A stretch of 64,000 nt of DNA from Meconema thalassinum. Taxonomy: Eukaryota > Arthropoda > Insecta > Orthoptera > Tettigoniidae. The stretch lies in assembly GCA_946902985.2 (NCBI GenBank), contig OX336388.2, positions 369,879,387 to 369,943,386 of the forward strand, given 5' to 3'. The position numbers and the translations under genes were made by a program. A model generated the notes under the pieces. The model saw only the letters and a list, made by a program, of their open reading frames with translations. It did no database searches and was not told where the DNA came from. This document shows positions 1-10,250 of this stretch, one piece after another (the stretch's first letter is position 1; every line of letters begins with the position of its first letter).

Positions 1-460
1 TAAAACTTTGTACAGTTGTCTAATGGTCTTTGATCTATTAAATGGCAAGCAACAGCTATCGTGGGTGGCAAAATGGCACCAGTACAGTCACTGCAAAATG
101 TTTGTTACATCCTCTTATTTAGGAACACTTTACAACATAACTATAAAAGATCCTGTCCTGAGCTTGTAACTAATTTAAATATATGTCACTATCTCTACCT
201 TGATATAGAATTATCCAAATACTGTGAAAAGTTCTTTAACTATGGTTATTTGCATTTTGGATTCTATAAACCTCAGTGAAAATATCAATGTAAATGGATC
301 CAAATTGTACAAATGGTTAAATAGAAGCATAATTCTACATCAATATGTGTATAATCAGTCAATACACAATCCTTGAAAATTTCAGTTATGTAGCTTTTAG
401 GGGTTCAGAGAAAAGTGTACCCATGAGGTGGAAAAATTGATATTGAGAAAACAACATTAG
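1..460. other. no recognisable feature
   Basis: AT-rich sequence with only short frames. I recognise no repeat family or gene before the SINE that starts at 472. Confidence 0.4.
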
Positions 461-471
461 AAAGTTGGATA

Positions 472-1001
472 TGGCGCCTTCGGTGGCGTAGTTGGTAGCA
501 TGCTGAGCTTCTATACCCAAGATTGCGGGTTCAAATCCGGCCGAAGTCGTCGGATTTTTCATGAGCGTTAAAAATCCCTCAGTATGCCTTCCTTCGGAGG
601 GGAAGTAAAGCCGGCGGTCCCATGTCATAGATTTATGGCATGTTAAAGAACCTTCCACTAATTACACCTTTGTGAAGCTAAATTGTATATGTTAGGAATG
701 TAAACAACGCTCTTAGATTTCTACGTTCGTTGCCAAGAGCCGACTGCGGTGGCGTCTAGTAGCTAAGTTCTAAATTATGAACTAGGCCTAGTAGTCGTTG
801 ACGGTGGGGTTTGGCGGCAAAAGTAGGAACTATTTGAAAAATTCAAAGTTGCAGTCTCTACTTGATTTAAAAAACAGATACACACACTAATACAGTCATC
901 ACAATTAACACCGGTTAACAGACAAATTCTACACACACCCAAAGTACACGGGGCTACATGACCGCGTGGTCGCAGCCCCTAAACTTAAGAACCAACCAAC
1001 C
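472..1001 (+). mobile_element. tRNA-headed SINE (family SINE-2a), full length
   Basis: The head (about 472-545) is tRNA-like, with an A-box-like GTGGCGTAGTTGGTAGCATG and a B-box-like GGGTTCAAATCC. The body includes a CCTTCCTTCGGAGGGGAAG block, and a 3' domain at about 868-1001 (AATACAGTCATCACAATTAA ... CACGGGGCTACATGACCGCG) recurs in other SINE families here. An imperfect 11-bp duplication flanks it: AAAGTTGGATA at 461-471 and AAATTTGGATA at 1002-1012. The frame on the minus strand at 386-658 is a shadow of the SINE. Related copies lie at 30042, 32127 and (minus) 41490. About 530 bp is long for a SINE. Confidence 0.8.
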
Positions 1002-1175
1002 AAATTTGGATACGTTCTTTCACTCACATTTAAGTAACTTTGTCCATAGGTATGCAGCATCAGATAGAAATTTACTTTAAAAATACTTCCAAAGTATAAA
1101 AGAGACCATACATACAGTACAAAAAAAACACATATTTCAAAATGTTGATATTTTGACCCCTCATTGGTTACATGC

Positions 1176-1508
1176 GAAGCCTCCGTGGCTTAGGCGGCAG
1201 CACGCCGGCCTCTCACCGCTGGGTCCGTGGTTCAAATCCCGGTCACTCCATGTGAAATCTGTGCTGGACAAAACGGAGGCAGACAGGTTTTTCTCCGGGT
1301 ACTCCGGTTTTCCCTGTCAATATTTCATTCCAGCAACACTCTCCACTATCATTTCATTTCATCTGTCATTCATTTAATCATTGCTCCAGAGGAGTGCGTC
1401 AGGCCTCGGCAGCCGGCACAGTTCATATCCTCGCCGCTAGATGGGGGCTTCATTCATTCCATTCCTGACCCGGTCGGCGACTGGAGGCAGGCTGTGGATT
1501 TTCATTTT
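1176..1508 (+). mobile_element. tRNA-headed SINE (family SINE-1), full length with TSD
   Basis: The tRNA-like head begins GCCTCCGTGGCTTAGGCGGC, with a B-box-like GGTTCAAATCCCGGTC. The body carries CTCCGGGTACTCCGGTTTTC, then ATTTCATTTCATCTGTCATT, and ends in GGCTGTGGATTTTCA. A perfect 15-bp TSD, TCATTGGTTACATGC, lies at 1161-1175 and 1509-1523, so both ends are exact. Other copies are at 22191 (+), 28550 (+) and 3747-4080 (-). The overlapping frames at 1153-1535 are translations of the SINE and not genes. Confidence 0.93.
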
Positions 1509-1854
1509 TCATTGGTTACATGCCCCCTTAATTAATTTAGCACATGCCTACCTCTGATAACCGGAAACCTATCTCCTTCCATTGGAGGCAGGTTTACCGG
1601 AGTAAGTCGTGCCAATTTACTATTTTTGCCATAGTTATATTGTGTATGTCTACCCCTTATTATTCCCGTTTTTACGACATCGGAGATGAGATGACTTGAG
1701 TTTTCTACGTAGCGAATGATTTTATATGGCTATCTGCCCTTCATAACGCCAACCTCAAAAGAAGAATTAATTGGACATAATATGAATGAAACTAGGCAAG
1801 GATTTGGAAGAACAAGACCATGGTTAATTGAGTAATAAGGGCTTGGAATCAAGG

Positions 1855-2009
1855 TCATTTTAGCCCCGTTTCTAGAGCGGGTGTAGAATTTGTGTGATAA
1901 GCTGTCATTTTAGCGACTGTATTAGTGTGTATATTTGTACGTGAGGCTAGGATTGGAAAGGAATCTTAAATTAGGAACCATCCCGATTGCCAGGAGTAGA
2001 AGTGGGAAA
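1855..2009 (-). mobile_element. SINE 3' domain fragment (family SINE-3 like)
   Basis: Contains the minus-strand form of the shared SINE 3' domain (GACTGTATTAGTGTGTATAT at about 1915), followed by CCAGGAGTAGAAGTGGGAAA. That order is also seen in the SINE at 43440-43797. The copy stops exactly where the 5S-like sequence begins, so it is truncated or interrupted. Confidence 0.6.
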
Positions 2010-2129
2010 GCCAACGGCCCTACCATGTTGAATACACCAGTTCTTATCCGATCACCACAACTAAGCATCATTGGGCGTGGGCCCTACTTGGATGGGTGAC
2101 CGCTTTGGACCATCACTTACCGTTGGCTC
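2010..2129 (+). rRNA. 5S rRNA-like sequence, degenerate (probable pseudogene)
   Basis: A 120-nt stretch opens with GCCAACGGCCCTACCATGTT and closes with CCGTTGGCT, so the two ends pair as helix I of 5S rRNA. Internal landmarks fall in the expected order: TGAATACACCAGTTCT, TCCGATCACC, AACTAAGCATCATTGGGC (the A-box region) and TACTTGGATGGGTGACCGC (intermediate element and box C region). Length matches eukaryotic 5S. Several positions depart from what I know of insect 5S genes (for example GGGCGTGGGCCC and TTTGGACCATCACTTAC), and there is one copy, no tandem unit and no T-run terminator at the 3' end. I therefore read it as a dispersed pseudogene. It lies directly between two SINE fragments. A 5S-headed SINE is an alternative, but the SINE on its left is in the opposite orientation. 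Confidence 0.8.
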
Positions 2130-2131
2130 CG

Positions 2132-2830
2132 AAACTCTCTGAGGTGTTGAGGTAGCATGCCTTCTTCACAACCGGAGGCCCCGGGTTAAATTTCAGGTTC
2201 CGTCAGGTATTTTAGAAACTGACGTGGGGACTGGAACGGGGTTCACTCAGCCTCGTGAGGACAATTGAGTTGCTGTGTTACAGAGAGGCAGTGCTTGACA
2301 CGGTGGGTGAGTGGTTAACGTGTCGGATTACTAACCCCCAAGCTTGCAGGTTCACTCCTGGCCGTGGTAAGTGATTTTTGAAAGCCAGCAAAAATGACGA
2401 CACGCATGTCATACGATGTTGGTATGTTAAAGAATCCACTTGAATTCAGTAGGCCGTGTTCATAATGGAAAAATTAAACTCGGGATTTTCCGCCAACACA
2501 AAGTTCCTAATTTCTCTAGTAGAAAGCGCTATAAAGTCAAGGAGCTTAGATATCTAACCTCCTTGAATTTCATAGTGCTTCAAGGAACAACGAAATTCGA
2601 CATGCAAGCTGCCCTCTGGGAGTCAATTAACGAAGATTGCACCCGGCACCCGAGGCCATACGATATTATTATTATTATTATTTATTGAGGCAGTGCCCCG
2701 GTCACGGAGACCAAAATTTACGGCTGAGCGTACCCGATGCGCTGACCACGCGTCACCACATAATGTCCAGGCCAAATGGTTGGGCAGCGGTCGCTTGGTA
2801 GGCAAACAAGGGTTGTAGTGCCACGAGTGA
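2132..2830 (+). mobile_element. tRNA-headed SINE (family SINE-4), split by a nested SINE
   Basis: The 5' half (2132-2294) has a head-like GGTGTTGAGGTAGCATGCC, then CCGGAGGCCCCGGG and GGGACTGGAACGGGG. The 3' half (2697-2830) runs CCCGGTCACGGAG ... GCGCTGACCACGCGTCACC ... CCAAATGGTTGGGCAGCGG. Joined across the 2295-2686 insertion, the two halves align with the uninterrupted copies at 29628-29922 (+) and 48852-49137 (-). Confidence 0.8.
2295..2686 (+). mobile_element. SINE nested inside SINE-4, with 10-bp TSD
   Basis: Begins TTGACACGGTGGGTGAGTGG, with a tRNA-like head and B-box-like GCAGGTTCACTCC. It includes GGTATGTTAAAGAATCCACT and ends in an (ATT)n tail. The perfect duplication GAGGCAGTGC lies at 2285-2294 and 2687-2696, fixing both ends. 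Confidence 0.85.
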
Positions 2831-2920
2831 GAAACCATTGTAAACCACTTCTAGGTTGGCTGACATTGAAGTGTTTGCCGTTTCTTTGGTGTGACAGTAA
2901 ATAATGCTAGTCATTATAGT

Positions 2921-3129
2921 AAAGCCATCATTACTTTCGACTTGACGTTTCAGTGTTACCCTAGAGTTATCTAGTGGTCAGAAGGAAAATCACTTTAACT
3001 AGACAATCACAGGTAGTCATTCCAATCTATAAATCACGACAAATTGAGTTGAGTACACGATGTCGCGATTTAGCGAACGAAACCCTAGCCTAGCACTGAA
3101 CCGTCAAGTCGGAAGTAATGATGGCTTTC
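2921..3129. mobile_element. foldback MITE-like inverted repeat
   Basis: The left arm AAAGCCATCATTACTTTCGA (from 2921, continuing CTTGACGTTTCAGTG) matches the reverse complement of the right arm ending at 3129 (CACTGAACCGTCAAGTCGGA, then AGTAATGATGGCTTTC). Arms are about 45 bp and the whole is about 210 bp. No coding capacity. Confidence 0.65.
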
Positions 3130-3545
3130 CACCATGAGGTTCATTTTAAACGGCCTGGAGTTGAAAATGGGATACCATGAAAAGCAACTTCAAGGACGGC
3201 AGGGTTTGAACTCGCTCGCTTAACGCAACGTTAGCGATACTCTGAAGTAGGCGAAGTGTAACTTAATTTAGGAACTGTTTGGATTTAATTTTGACTACAG
3301 ACCGGTAACTAAACTTTACGGCTAATATGGGGTAATTATTTGCTCAGCAAGACCAAGTAATCATTTCGTACATGAGCATGAGAAACCACGGATGGCTATT
3401 CAAGCACAGCGCTCTACCCTCCATGATATTGTTTGTTGGCTTATGAGTGGTTTAAAGAGGATATAACCGTATAACGCATTTACTAAAGATAATACTACAT
3501 GATACTTGCCAAACCTGGTCCAAACATACATTAACGCATATTCAA

Positions 3546-3731
3546 CGGCTTCGGTGGTGTAGTCGGTAGCATGCTGAACTGCTCTGCCCAAGATTGCGGG
3601 TTCATAGTCGTCCGATTTTTTAAGAGCGTTAAAATCCTTCAGTATGCCTTCCTTCGGAGCGGCGGACCCATGTCATAGGTTTATGGCATGTAAAAGAACC
3701 TACCACCATTGGTAGTGGGTAGCCAATTTTG
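3546..3731 (+). mobile_element. SINE-2b copy, interrupted at its 3' side by SINE-1
   Basis: tRNA-like head GGCTTCGGTGGTGTAGTCGG, a partly deleted B-box region, then the CCTTCCTTCGGAG block and CATGTCATAGGTTTATGGCA. It resembles the copy at 31689. The element is cut at 3732 by a SINE-1 insertion and continues only briefly after 4095. Confidence 0.75.
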
Positions 3732-3746
3732 CAGGTTATTAATGAA

Positions 3747-4080
3747 AATGAAAATCCACAGCCTGCTTCCAGTCGCCCGACTGGGTCAGGGAATGGAAAG
3801 AATGAAGCCCCATCTATCGGCGAGGACATGAACTGTGCCGGCTGCCGATGCCTGTAGCACTCCACTGGGGCAATGCTCAAATGAATGACAGATGAAATAA
3901 AATGATAGGGGAGAGTGATGCTGGAATGAAGTTTGTGATAGGAAAAACCGGAGTACCAGGAGAAAAACCTGTCTGCCTCCGCTTTGTCCAGCACAAATCT
4001 CACATGGAGTGACCGAGATTTGAACCACGGATTCAGCGGTGAGAGGCCGGCATGCTGCCGCCTAAGCCACGGAGGCTCTT
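3747..4080 (-). mobile_element. SINE-1, minus strand, nested in SINE-2b
   Basis: Reverse complement of SINE-1, with its head at the right end (GCCGCCTAAGCCACGGAGGC) and the GTGGATTTTCATTTTC end at the left. A perfect 15-bp TSD, CAGGTTATTAATGAA, lies at 3732-3746 and 4081-4095. The frames at 3629-4028 are translations of this SINE. Confidence 0.93.
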
Positions 4081-4095
4081 CAGGTTATTAATGAA

Positions 4096-4730
4096 TGTTA
4101 CTAAAATAAATAAAACAGATACGGCGTTACCATTTATTCAATAAAGCTTATTTTCTGTGTATAAAAACCTATCATAGCCATGAGGCCTAAAATCCTCAAA
4201 GAAAACTTAAATAAGCCTATTTAAAGGACATAGAAAACCTAAAATGGAGGCTAACAGGCCTCAAAAAACCGGGCCCTCGTTAAAACAAAAAACAAACCTT
4301 TGGCTATTTTTAGACAAATATATTTTGTCCTTTCAAAACATCAACACAGATATTAAGAAATACGTACAACTTTACATTACTGAAGAATAGACGGCTGCCT
4401 TTTCATTACAAACGTGAAGGACATTTACAACAGGTACATTTGATTCTGTAGAACTAATGTATTTTCTCTTTTCTCACGTTCCACACGTTAGTTCTTGAAA
4501 CTATGCATTATTCCACATCTGAAGGTCAAGAACTTCCCATCACTTAAACTCACCTTTCATGAAAATAATAACCTACTACAATACACTTGATACAGTCATT
4601 GATGTATTTTGCGTTCAACGACACATTAAAAGCCTCTGTGTCTAGATTATAAAGTAGGCAATTCCTCTCTTTTAGGCACTGCACATGCTCCATCAAGGTC
4701 CTCAAGTTTATGTTGTGTTTTATATTATTT
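4096..4730. other. no recognisable feature
   Basis: AT-rich sequence with no long frame and no repeat family I can match inside the window. Confidence 0.4.
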
Positions 4731-4734
4731 GTTA

Positions 4735-5028
4735 GTTCTTTGTTTTATTTATGGTATATGAATCGCAGCCAATGGCCATAAGGTGGGCATTTTTGATTGA
4801 ACACCCCAGGGCTCCCAACAAGTTCAATTTCAAGTAGGTGCAACTTTGGCTACCAGATGTTACTGTCACTAACACTAGCGGCGAACGTTCGGACTTGATA
4901 GCCAAGTATAACCTACACATTTTGCTACACTCCATCAATTGCAGTGGTAGGTTAATTTACATGTCATGGATCTATGACAAGGGCCCACTGGCTTTACTTC
5001 CCCTCCGAAGGAAGGCATAATGAAGTAA
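4735..5028 (-). mobile_element. SINE-2b fragment, minus strand
   Basis: Reverse complement of the SINE-2b body, including CTTCCCCTCCGAAGGAAGGC near 4998-5017 and ATGGATCTATGACA. It matches the plus copy at 31689-32075, including the unusual 3' part around CGAATCGTAGCCAATGGCC. The tRNA-like head is missing. Confidence 0.75.
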
Positions 5029-5094
5029 GCCCTATATAATTTTTTATTAATGCAGCCAAAGTACATGTCTTTTCAGGACGGGTCAGGGAAGGGA

Positions 5095-5241
5095 TATTGT
5101 AAGGAAATCAGCCGTGGACCTATTGAAAGGGACCATCCCGGCATTTGTCTGGTGGTGAAAATGGGAAACCACGAAAACCATTTTCAGGACGGCCGAGGTG
5201 GGATTCAAAACCCATGCTTTCCCGATGCCCACGAGGCACCA
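5095..5241 (-). mobile_element. body of a tRNA-headed SINE (SINE-6) split by the giant inverted-repeat element
   Basis: Contains CCGGCATTTGTCTGGTGGTG, GGGAAACCACGAAAACCATT and GAGGTGGGATTCAAAACCCA, the minus-strand form of a SINE core and B box. It stops at 5241 inside the tRNA-like head. The missing head resumes at 17179 on the far side of the 11.9-kb element. Confidence 0.75.
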
Positions 5242-5291
5242 GAGTAGGGGGGTCGTGGTGGTTCTAACGCATAGCCTACTTTCCTTGTGAC

Positions 5292-5376
5292 GTCACAAGA
5301 TGGCGACCAAGATGGCGGCCTAGATGGTGGCCAAGATGGCGGGCAAGATGGCGGACAAGATGGCGGCGGCGGTGAG
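5292..5376 (+). repeat. array of AAGATGGCGG-type motifs
   Basis: About seven direct copies of an 11-12-bp motif, AAGATGGCGGCC with variants, lie just inside the arm tip. The core GATGGCGGC resembles the YY1/Pho binding consensus (AAGATGGCGGC). The right arm has the complementary array at about 17066-17130. A regulatory role is inference. Confidence 0.75.
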
Positions 5377-5384
5377 GTCACTCA

Positions 5385-5860
5385 TAGCCTACTATCCCGG
5401 TGACGTCACAACGAGGTGTGGTCAAAAATTTCCAAAATGTTGCCCCATAGCCTACTTTCCTGGTGACGACACAACGAGGTGTAATCAAAAATTTCCAAAA
5501 TGTTGCCCCATAGCCTACTTTCCTGGTGACGTCACAACGAGGTGTGATCAAAAAGTTCCAAAAATGTTGTCCCATAGCCTACTTTCCTGGAGACATCACA
5601 ACAAGGTGTTTTCAAAAAGTTTCAAAATGTTGACCCATAACCTACTTTCCTGGTGACGTCACAACGAGGTGTGATAAAAAAATGTCCAAAATGTTGCTCC
5701 ATGGCCTACTTTCCTGGTGATATCACAACGAGGTGTAATCAAAAAGTTTCAAAATGTTGACCCATAGCCTACTTTCCTGGTGAAGTCACAACGAGGTGTG
5801 ATCGAAAAGTTACAAAATGTTGACTCATAACCTACATTCCTGGTGACGTCACATACTAAA
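5385..5860 (+). repeat. 63-bp tandem repeat array, left arm
   Basis: About eight units with a 63-bp period (TAGCCT starts at 5385, 5448, then about every 63 bp). Each unit has TAGCCTACTTTCCTGGTGAC, GTCACAACGAGGTGTGATCA and CAAAATGTTG. Most units keep the palindrome TGACGTCA, the CREB/ATF-type site. The frames at 5324-5656 and 5378-5575 are translations of the repeat. Confidence 0.9.
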
Positions 5861-6374
5861 CCACCATAAATTCAGGGGCAAAGTCGATATCTCCCGAACG
5901 CATGGTCGGATTTTGATGAATGATGTGTCGTTGAACTCGGGATGACACCCTCTTTCCAATGAATTACCTATTCCCCCCCCAAAAAAACACCCCTATTGTG
6001 GGTGAAATTGTAATTTTGTCGAAAATCTGGGAGTTTGAATGCTAATAGGGAATTAAACGTTGTTACACATAAAGAGCATGCATACAGCCGATTACCGCTA
6101 TGATTTAACATTATTTTTTTCTGTTTTTACGCATGCGCACTTGTTTTTTGTAAAGAGGGTGGGTGATGGATCGCAGAGGCTTATGCGATGACCATGCTTG
6201 CCAATTCATTCTTCGCTATTTGATAAATCATGAGTTGTATTGTAATGATTGAAAAAAAACAATTGAAAGAATGATTTCCGAGGCACAGGATATGGCATTG
6301 GCCAAGATAATAGCCATGCTGCAAATGCATTAGTCGATATTTGAATGAACCGTGAATCGCAGAGGCTTATGCCA

Positions 6375-6450
6375 TGGTTTGTAGCAGGCAATCGAACTCG
6401 AGATTCTTTAAGCCAAAGCCTAGCGCGCTAACCAGTTAGCTATGGGATGT
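6375..6450 (-). other. tRNA-like sequence (probable SINE head)
   Basis: On the minus strand, an A-box-like TAGCTAACTGGTTAGCGCGC is followed about 30 nt later by a B-box-like GAGTTCGATTGCC. No complete cloverleaf is obvious and the context is all repeats, so I take it as a SINE head relic. Confidence 0.35.
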
Positions 6451-6454
6451 AAAA

Positions 6455-6870
6455 CAGTGTCGGCTGCTAAAGCCTGTCGCACCTTCCTGGGGGAATGATT
6501 AAATGAATAACAAATGAAATGAAATGATAGTGGAAAGAGTTGCCAGACTGAGCAATCAGGGAATGGAATGAATGAACCTCCTCATTTAGCGATGTTGATA
6601 TGAAACCATGCAGGCTGCTAAAACCTGTCGCACTCTCTTGGAGCAATGATTAAATGAATGACAGATGAAATGAAATGATACTGTAAAGTATTCCTTGATT
6701 GATCGGGTCAGGGAAGGAATGAGTAACGTCTCCATTTAACAGTGAGGATATGAAACGGTGCCGGCTGCTAAAGCCTGTCGCATTCCCCTAGGATAGTGAT
6801 TAAATGAATGAAAGATGAAATAAAATGATTGTGGACAGTGTTGCTAGAATGAAATAGTGACAGGGAAAAC
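6455..6870 (-). repeat. three tandem SINE-1 3'-end units in the left arm
   Basis: Three head-less copies of the SINE-1 3' segment in a row, each with GGCTGCTAAAGCCTGTCGCA-like sequence, then TAAATGAATGACAGATGAAA and a GGGTCAGGGAATGGAATGA-type segment, spaced about 140 bp apart. The complementary series is at about 15780-16235 in the right arm. Confidence 0.75.
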
Positions 6871-7499
6871 CGGAGTAGCTAGAGATTAGAAGAGAACAAG
6901 AGTTAACCAAGTGAGGTCGACAGGAAAGAGGACGGAGAGGAGCCCGGCACAAGTAAGTGGAAGCAATGCCGAACACAGCTGGGGCCCTGTGGTCGCTAAC
7001 CCACGTTCCACTATATGTGAGTCCCTGCTGAGAAACTTGAAACACTACTGCTTGCTAGCATGCATCGAGTGTAACCTTGAGATAATGAAAACTGCAACTC
7101 TTGCATGATGCCAGTGTTAAATTACACATTCTCTAAACACGCTGCTTGTCAGATAACATGCAAGTACATATCATGTATCATGTATCACTGTATGTATTAT
7201 TGAATATTAAAAGGAAATCGACTGTGGATCTATTGAAAAGGAATCGTCTTGGCATTTGTCTGGTGGTGAAAATGGAAATGATTCATGTGGGATTCAAACC
7301 CACACTCTCTCAATGTCAGCAAGACATGGGGTAGCACGTTAGCACTTTTGGCCATTGCAGCTGGTAATTTGATTTTACTGTCTCTAAGATTAGCTTTTCC
7401 ATGAACTAAGCAAGAAAATCCTGCCTCTACCACCATTAAATTAGGGAGAGATGACCTGATAGTTTTACTGTTTTAAGAGAAGAGAATTCACTCCCGAGT

Positions 7500-7965
7500 C
7501 CCTTCTGTAGCGTAGCGGTTAGCACGATTAGCTGCCGCCCCGGAGGTTCTGAGTTCGATTCCCGGCTCTGTCAAGAAATTTGAAAAGTGGTACGAGGACT
7601 GGAACGGGGTCTACTCAGCCTCGGCCCAGGCCCAAATGAGTAGAGGGGGTTCGATTCCCACTTTAGCCATTCTTGAAGTGGTTTTCTGCGATTTCTCACT
7701 TTGTCTTTGGGCAAAATGCTGGGATGATACCTACCGTAAGGCCACGATCGCTTCCTCCTTCTCACTTCCTTGCTCAATCCTTCCACTCTTCCTATTCCTT
7801 CATGAGGCTCCTGTACGCTTTGCAGGTGAAGCCTCCTAAGCGTTGTGGCGATTACACACCCCAGTTGTATCCCCGACCCATAGTCTCAAGCTCTAGGACT
7901 CGGCCCTCAGTGGCGGTAGAGGTGGAATCCCTTGCTTAGTTCATGGGAAAAGCTGATCCTGGAGG
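7500..7965 (+). mobile_element. SINE-3 copy in the left arm
   Basis: tRNA-like head CTTCTGTAGCGTAGCGGTTA with B-box-like GAGTTCGATTCCCGGC. The body has GGACTGGAACGGGGTCTACT, CTCAGCCTCGGCCCAGGCCC and TTGAAGTGGTTTTCTGCGAT. It is matched in reverse by 14740-15190 in the right arm. Frames at 7571-7939 are translations of this SINE. Confidence 0.75.
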
Positions 7966-8557
7966 ATAAAATGATTGCAAAGCGAGCAAAGCTATAAATC
8001 AGCCTCAAAGGAATTTCTTAGGGGGTTGTCAACTTTTAAACTCACTAGTCGAGAGCTTTTGAGGGTGTAACCATATTCAAAGTGCATTAATAGTAGTGGG
8101 AGTACATACACCATGCCTCTTTGAGAGGATTGAGCAAAAGGCAGAAGATAATATGAAAAGAAAAAAGAAGGTTGACCCCCTTGCAGGGTATCAGCAAAGA
8201 TCAGACAAGGGGCGATTAAGGCTGGAAAGTGAAAGACTCTTTAGGCCTCGGGTACACTAATACTATTAGCTGTGTAAAGAGAACAAGAGTTGACCGAATG
8301 AGGTCGACATGAATGAAAACAGAGAGGAGCCCTGCACAAGTAAGTGCAACTAATGCTGGACTCAGCTAGGGTCCCCGTGGTTGTCAACACACATTTCACA
8401 ATTTTATAAAGACTAACTAGATGATATCGTTTTTGTTTCATTACATAGCTACTAGCAGCGACAATCTTGAACAGGATGCCGTCTTGCGAAAACAGCATCG
8501 CTGTTTTATCTGTCACAGTACATTGATGATCACTCACACTTAAGACCTCACTATTTT

Positions 8558-8590
8558 TAGCCTATTTTCAATTTTGAAAAAATAGGCTTA
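8558..8590 (+). repeat. terminal hairpin of dispersed family A
   Basis: Inverted repeat TAGCCTATTTT / AAAATAGGCTTA with a short AT-rich loop, directly before TAAGATCACCTTTTGTCCGT and a (GT)n run. The same module opens or closes several other repeats in this window. Confidence 0.7.
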
Positions 8591-10130
8591 TAAGATCACC
8601 TTTTGTCCGTGTGTGTGTGTGTGTGTGTGTGATTCGTGTGTGTGTCCCCCCCTAATAAAATCTAAACGGCTGGAGCGATTTCAATGAAACTCGGAAAGTT
8701 CATAGCACTATTCCCGGCGACCTCGACCGTGCCCTTCAAATTTTGTTACGACTCACCAATCCAACATGGCGGCTGTGCGAAGTATTTCACCAGCATTCAA
8801 TATCTCCGAAACTATTACCGATATTACCCTGACATTTTCTATGGTGATAGAGGGAACTACTATAAGTTCATTTATGTGACTTTTGAAAACCTGGTAACAA
8901 CAAAACCAACATGGCGGCCAAGCGAATTTGCGACTTTTAAATAGACGTTTCTCGCGATTTGACCAACCAAACGCAATGAAACTTGGTACAGTATATGTTT
9001 ATATACATTGTAATGCACCGACATTTAACTTCGTTCAATTGTTTACATAATCACACGATGGCGGATGTGCGAAATATTTCACCGGCATTCTATATCTCTG
9101 AAACTATTAGCGGTAAACCCCTGAAATTTTGTACGGAGATAAAGGGCACTACTGGAAGTCCATCTATAAGACTTTCAGAAACCGGTTAACTACAAAACGA
9201 ACATGGCGGCCAAGCGAATTTGAAAATTTTAAATAGACCTTTCTCGCGATTTAATGTTCCAAGCGCACTGAAACCTGGCACAGGAAATATTTATACACAT
9301 TGTAATCCACTGGTATCTAATTTAGTTCAATTGTTTACATAACCTCAAGTTGGCAGCAGTGCGAATTTTAAAATTAAGATTTTATTTATTGTGATGTAGT
9401 CATGCGATCGAAGTGAAAGTTTGAATAATGAACCTACGCAATAATTTTCCTTTAATGGTACATGACTCTATGGCCTATACATTTAACAATCCAACATGGC
9501 GACCATCCAAAATATTTAGACGGCTCTGAATATCTACGAATCTATTTTAGCAATCAAACTGCATTTTTAATGTTCATAGGGACTATGAACTTAAGTTCAC
9601 CTATAGGACTTTAAATAACCTGGTGATCACAAATCCAACATGGCGGTGACGCGAATTATAAATATTCACATGGACGTTTCTCGCAATTTAACCATCCGCG
9701 TGCAGTGAAACTTGGTACAGTAAATCCTTATACGAATGTTAATCCACTGGCATCTAATTTATTTCAATTGTTTCCATAACCTCAAGATGGCAGCTGTGAA
9801 AAATTTTAAACTCTCCTTGTTTTTTCTTGTGTCCTAACTATGCGATTGAAGTTTGAATACTACACGTTCACAATAATCTGCATGTAACAGTACATAACTC
9901 TAGGACCTACATATATAAAATCCAACATGGCGACCATCCGAAATATTTAGTCGGTTCTCAATATCTACGAATCTATTACAGCAATCAAACTGAAATTGTG
10001 TATGTTGATAGTGGCAATTAACATAAGTAGGATATATGAAAATAGGCTGTATAGTTCTTCACGGAACTACTTGTTACTTTTCAGCTCACCTCGACACTGT
10101 TTTGAACGATATTTTGAACTACGCCAAATA
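8558..10130 (+). repeat. dispersed non-coding repeat family A, copy 1
   Basis: Starts at the hairpin, then (GT)n at 8617-8648, then irregular internal repetition of units with AACTTGGTACAGTATATG-like, TTCAATTGTTTACATAA and ATGGCGGCTGTGCGAA-like motifs. The same order is seen at 35418-36405, and fragments are at 40195-40710 (+), 50471-50610 (-) and 54230-54800 (-). No conserved frame. It lies in the centre of the giant element. Confidence 0.75.
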
Positions 10131-10250
10131 ACAGTTCCATTTTTATTGGCTAGTTTTACAATATATGTATATCCTTCATAGCATGCATATGGCTTACCAT
10201 AGCTATTCGTTGATACTTCCATGTCAATTGTAAAGCATGAACTAATCTCT

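Larger units (their letters stand above)
5242..8380 (+). repeat. left inverted arm of the giant element
   Basis: Pairs with 14306-17178. From the tip inwards: GAGTAGGGGG terminus, ATGGCGG array, 63-bp tandem array, a private segment (5872-6440), SINE-1-derived units, a unique-looking block to 7140, a SINE-6-like piece near 7225-7330, SINE-3 (7500-7965) and a family E block (7985-8380). Confidence 0.8.

Noticed and set aside
472..545. tRNA genes (here and at other SINE heads, e.g. 1176, 22191, 28550)
   Set aside because: A and B boxes are present, but the acceptor stems do not close into a cloverleaf and each continues into a SINE body with a TSD.
5385..5860. Regular direct repeats resembling a CRISPR array
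   Set aside because: The whole 63-bp unit repeats without unique spacers, and the context is eukaryotic transposon DNA. The same applies to the 97-bp array at 12480-13735.
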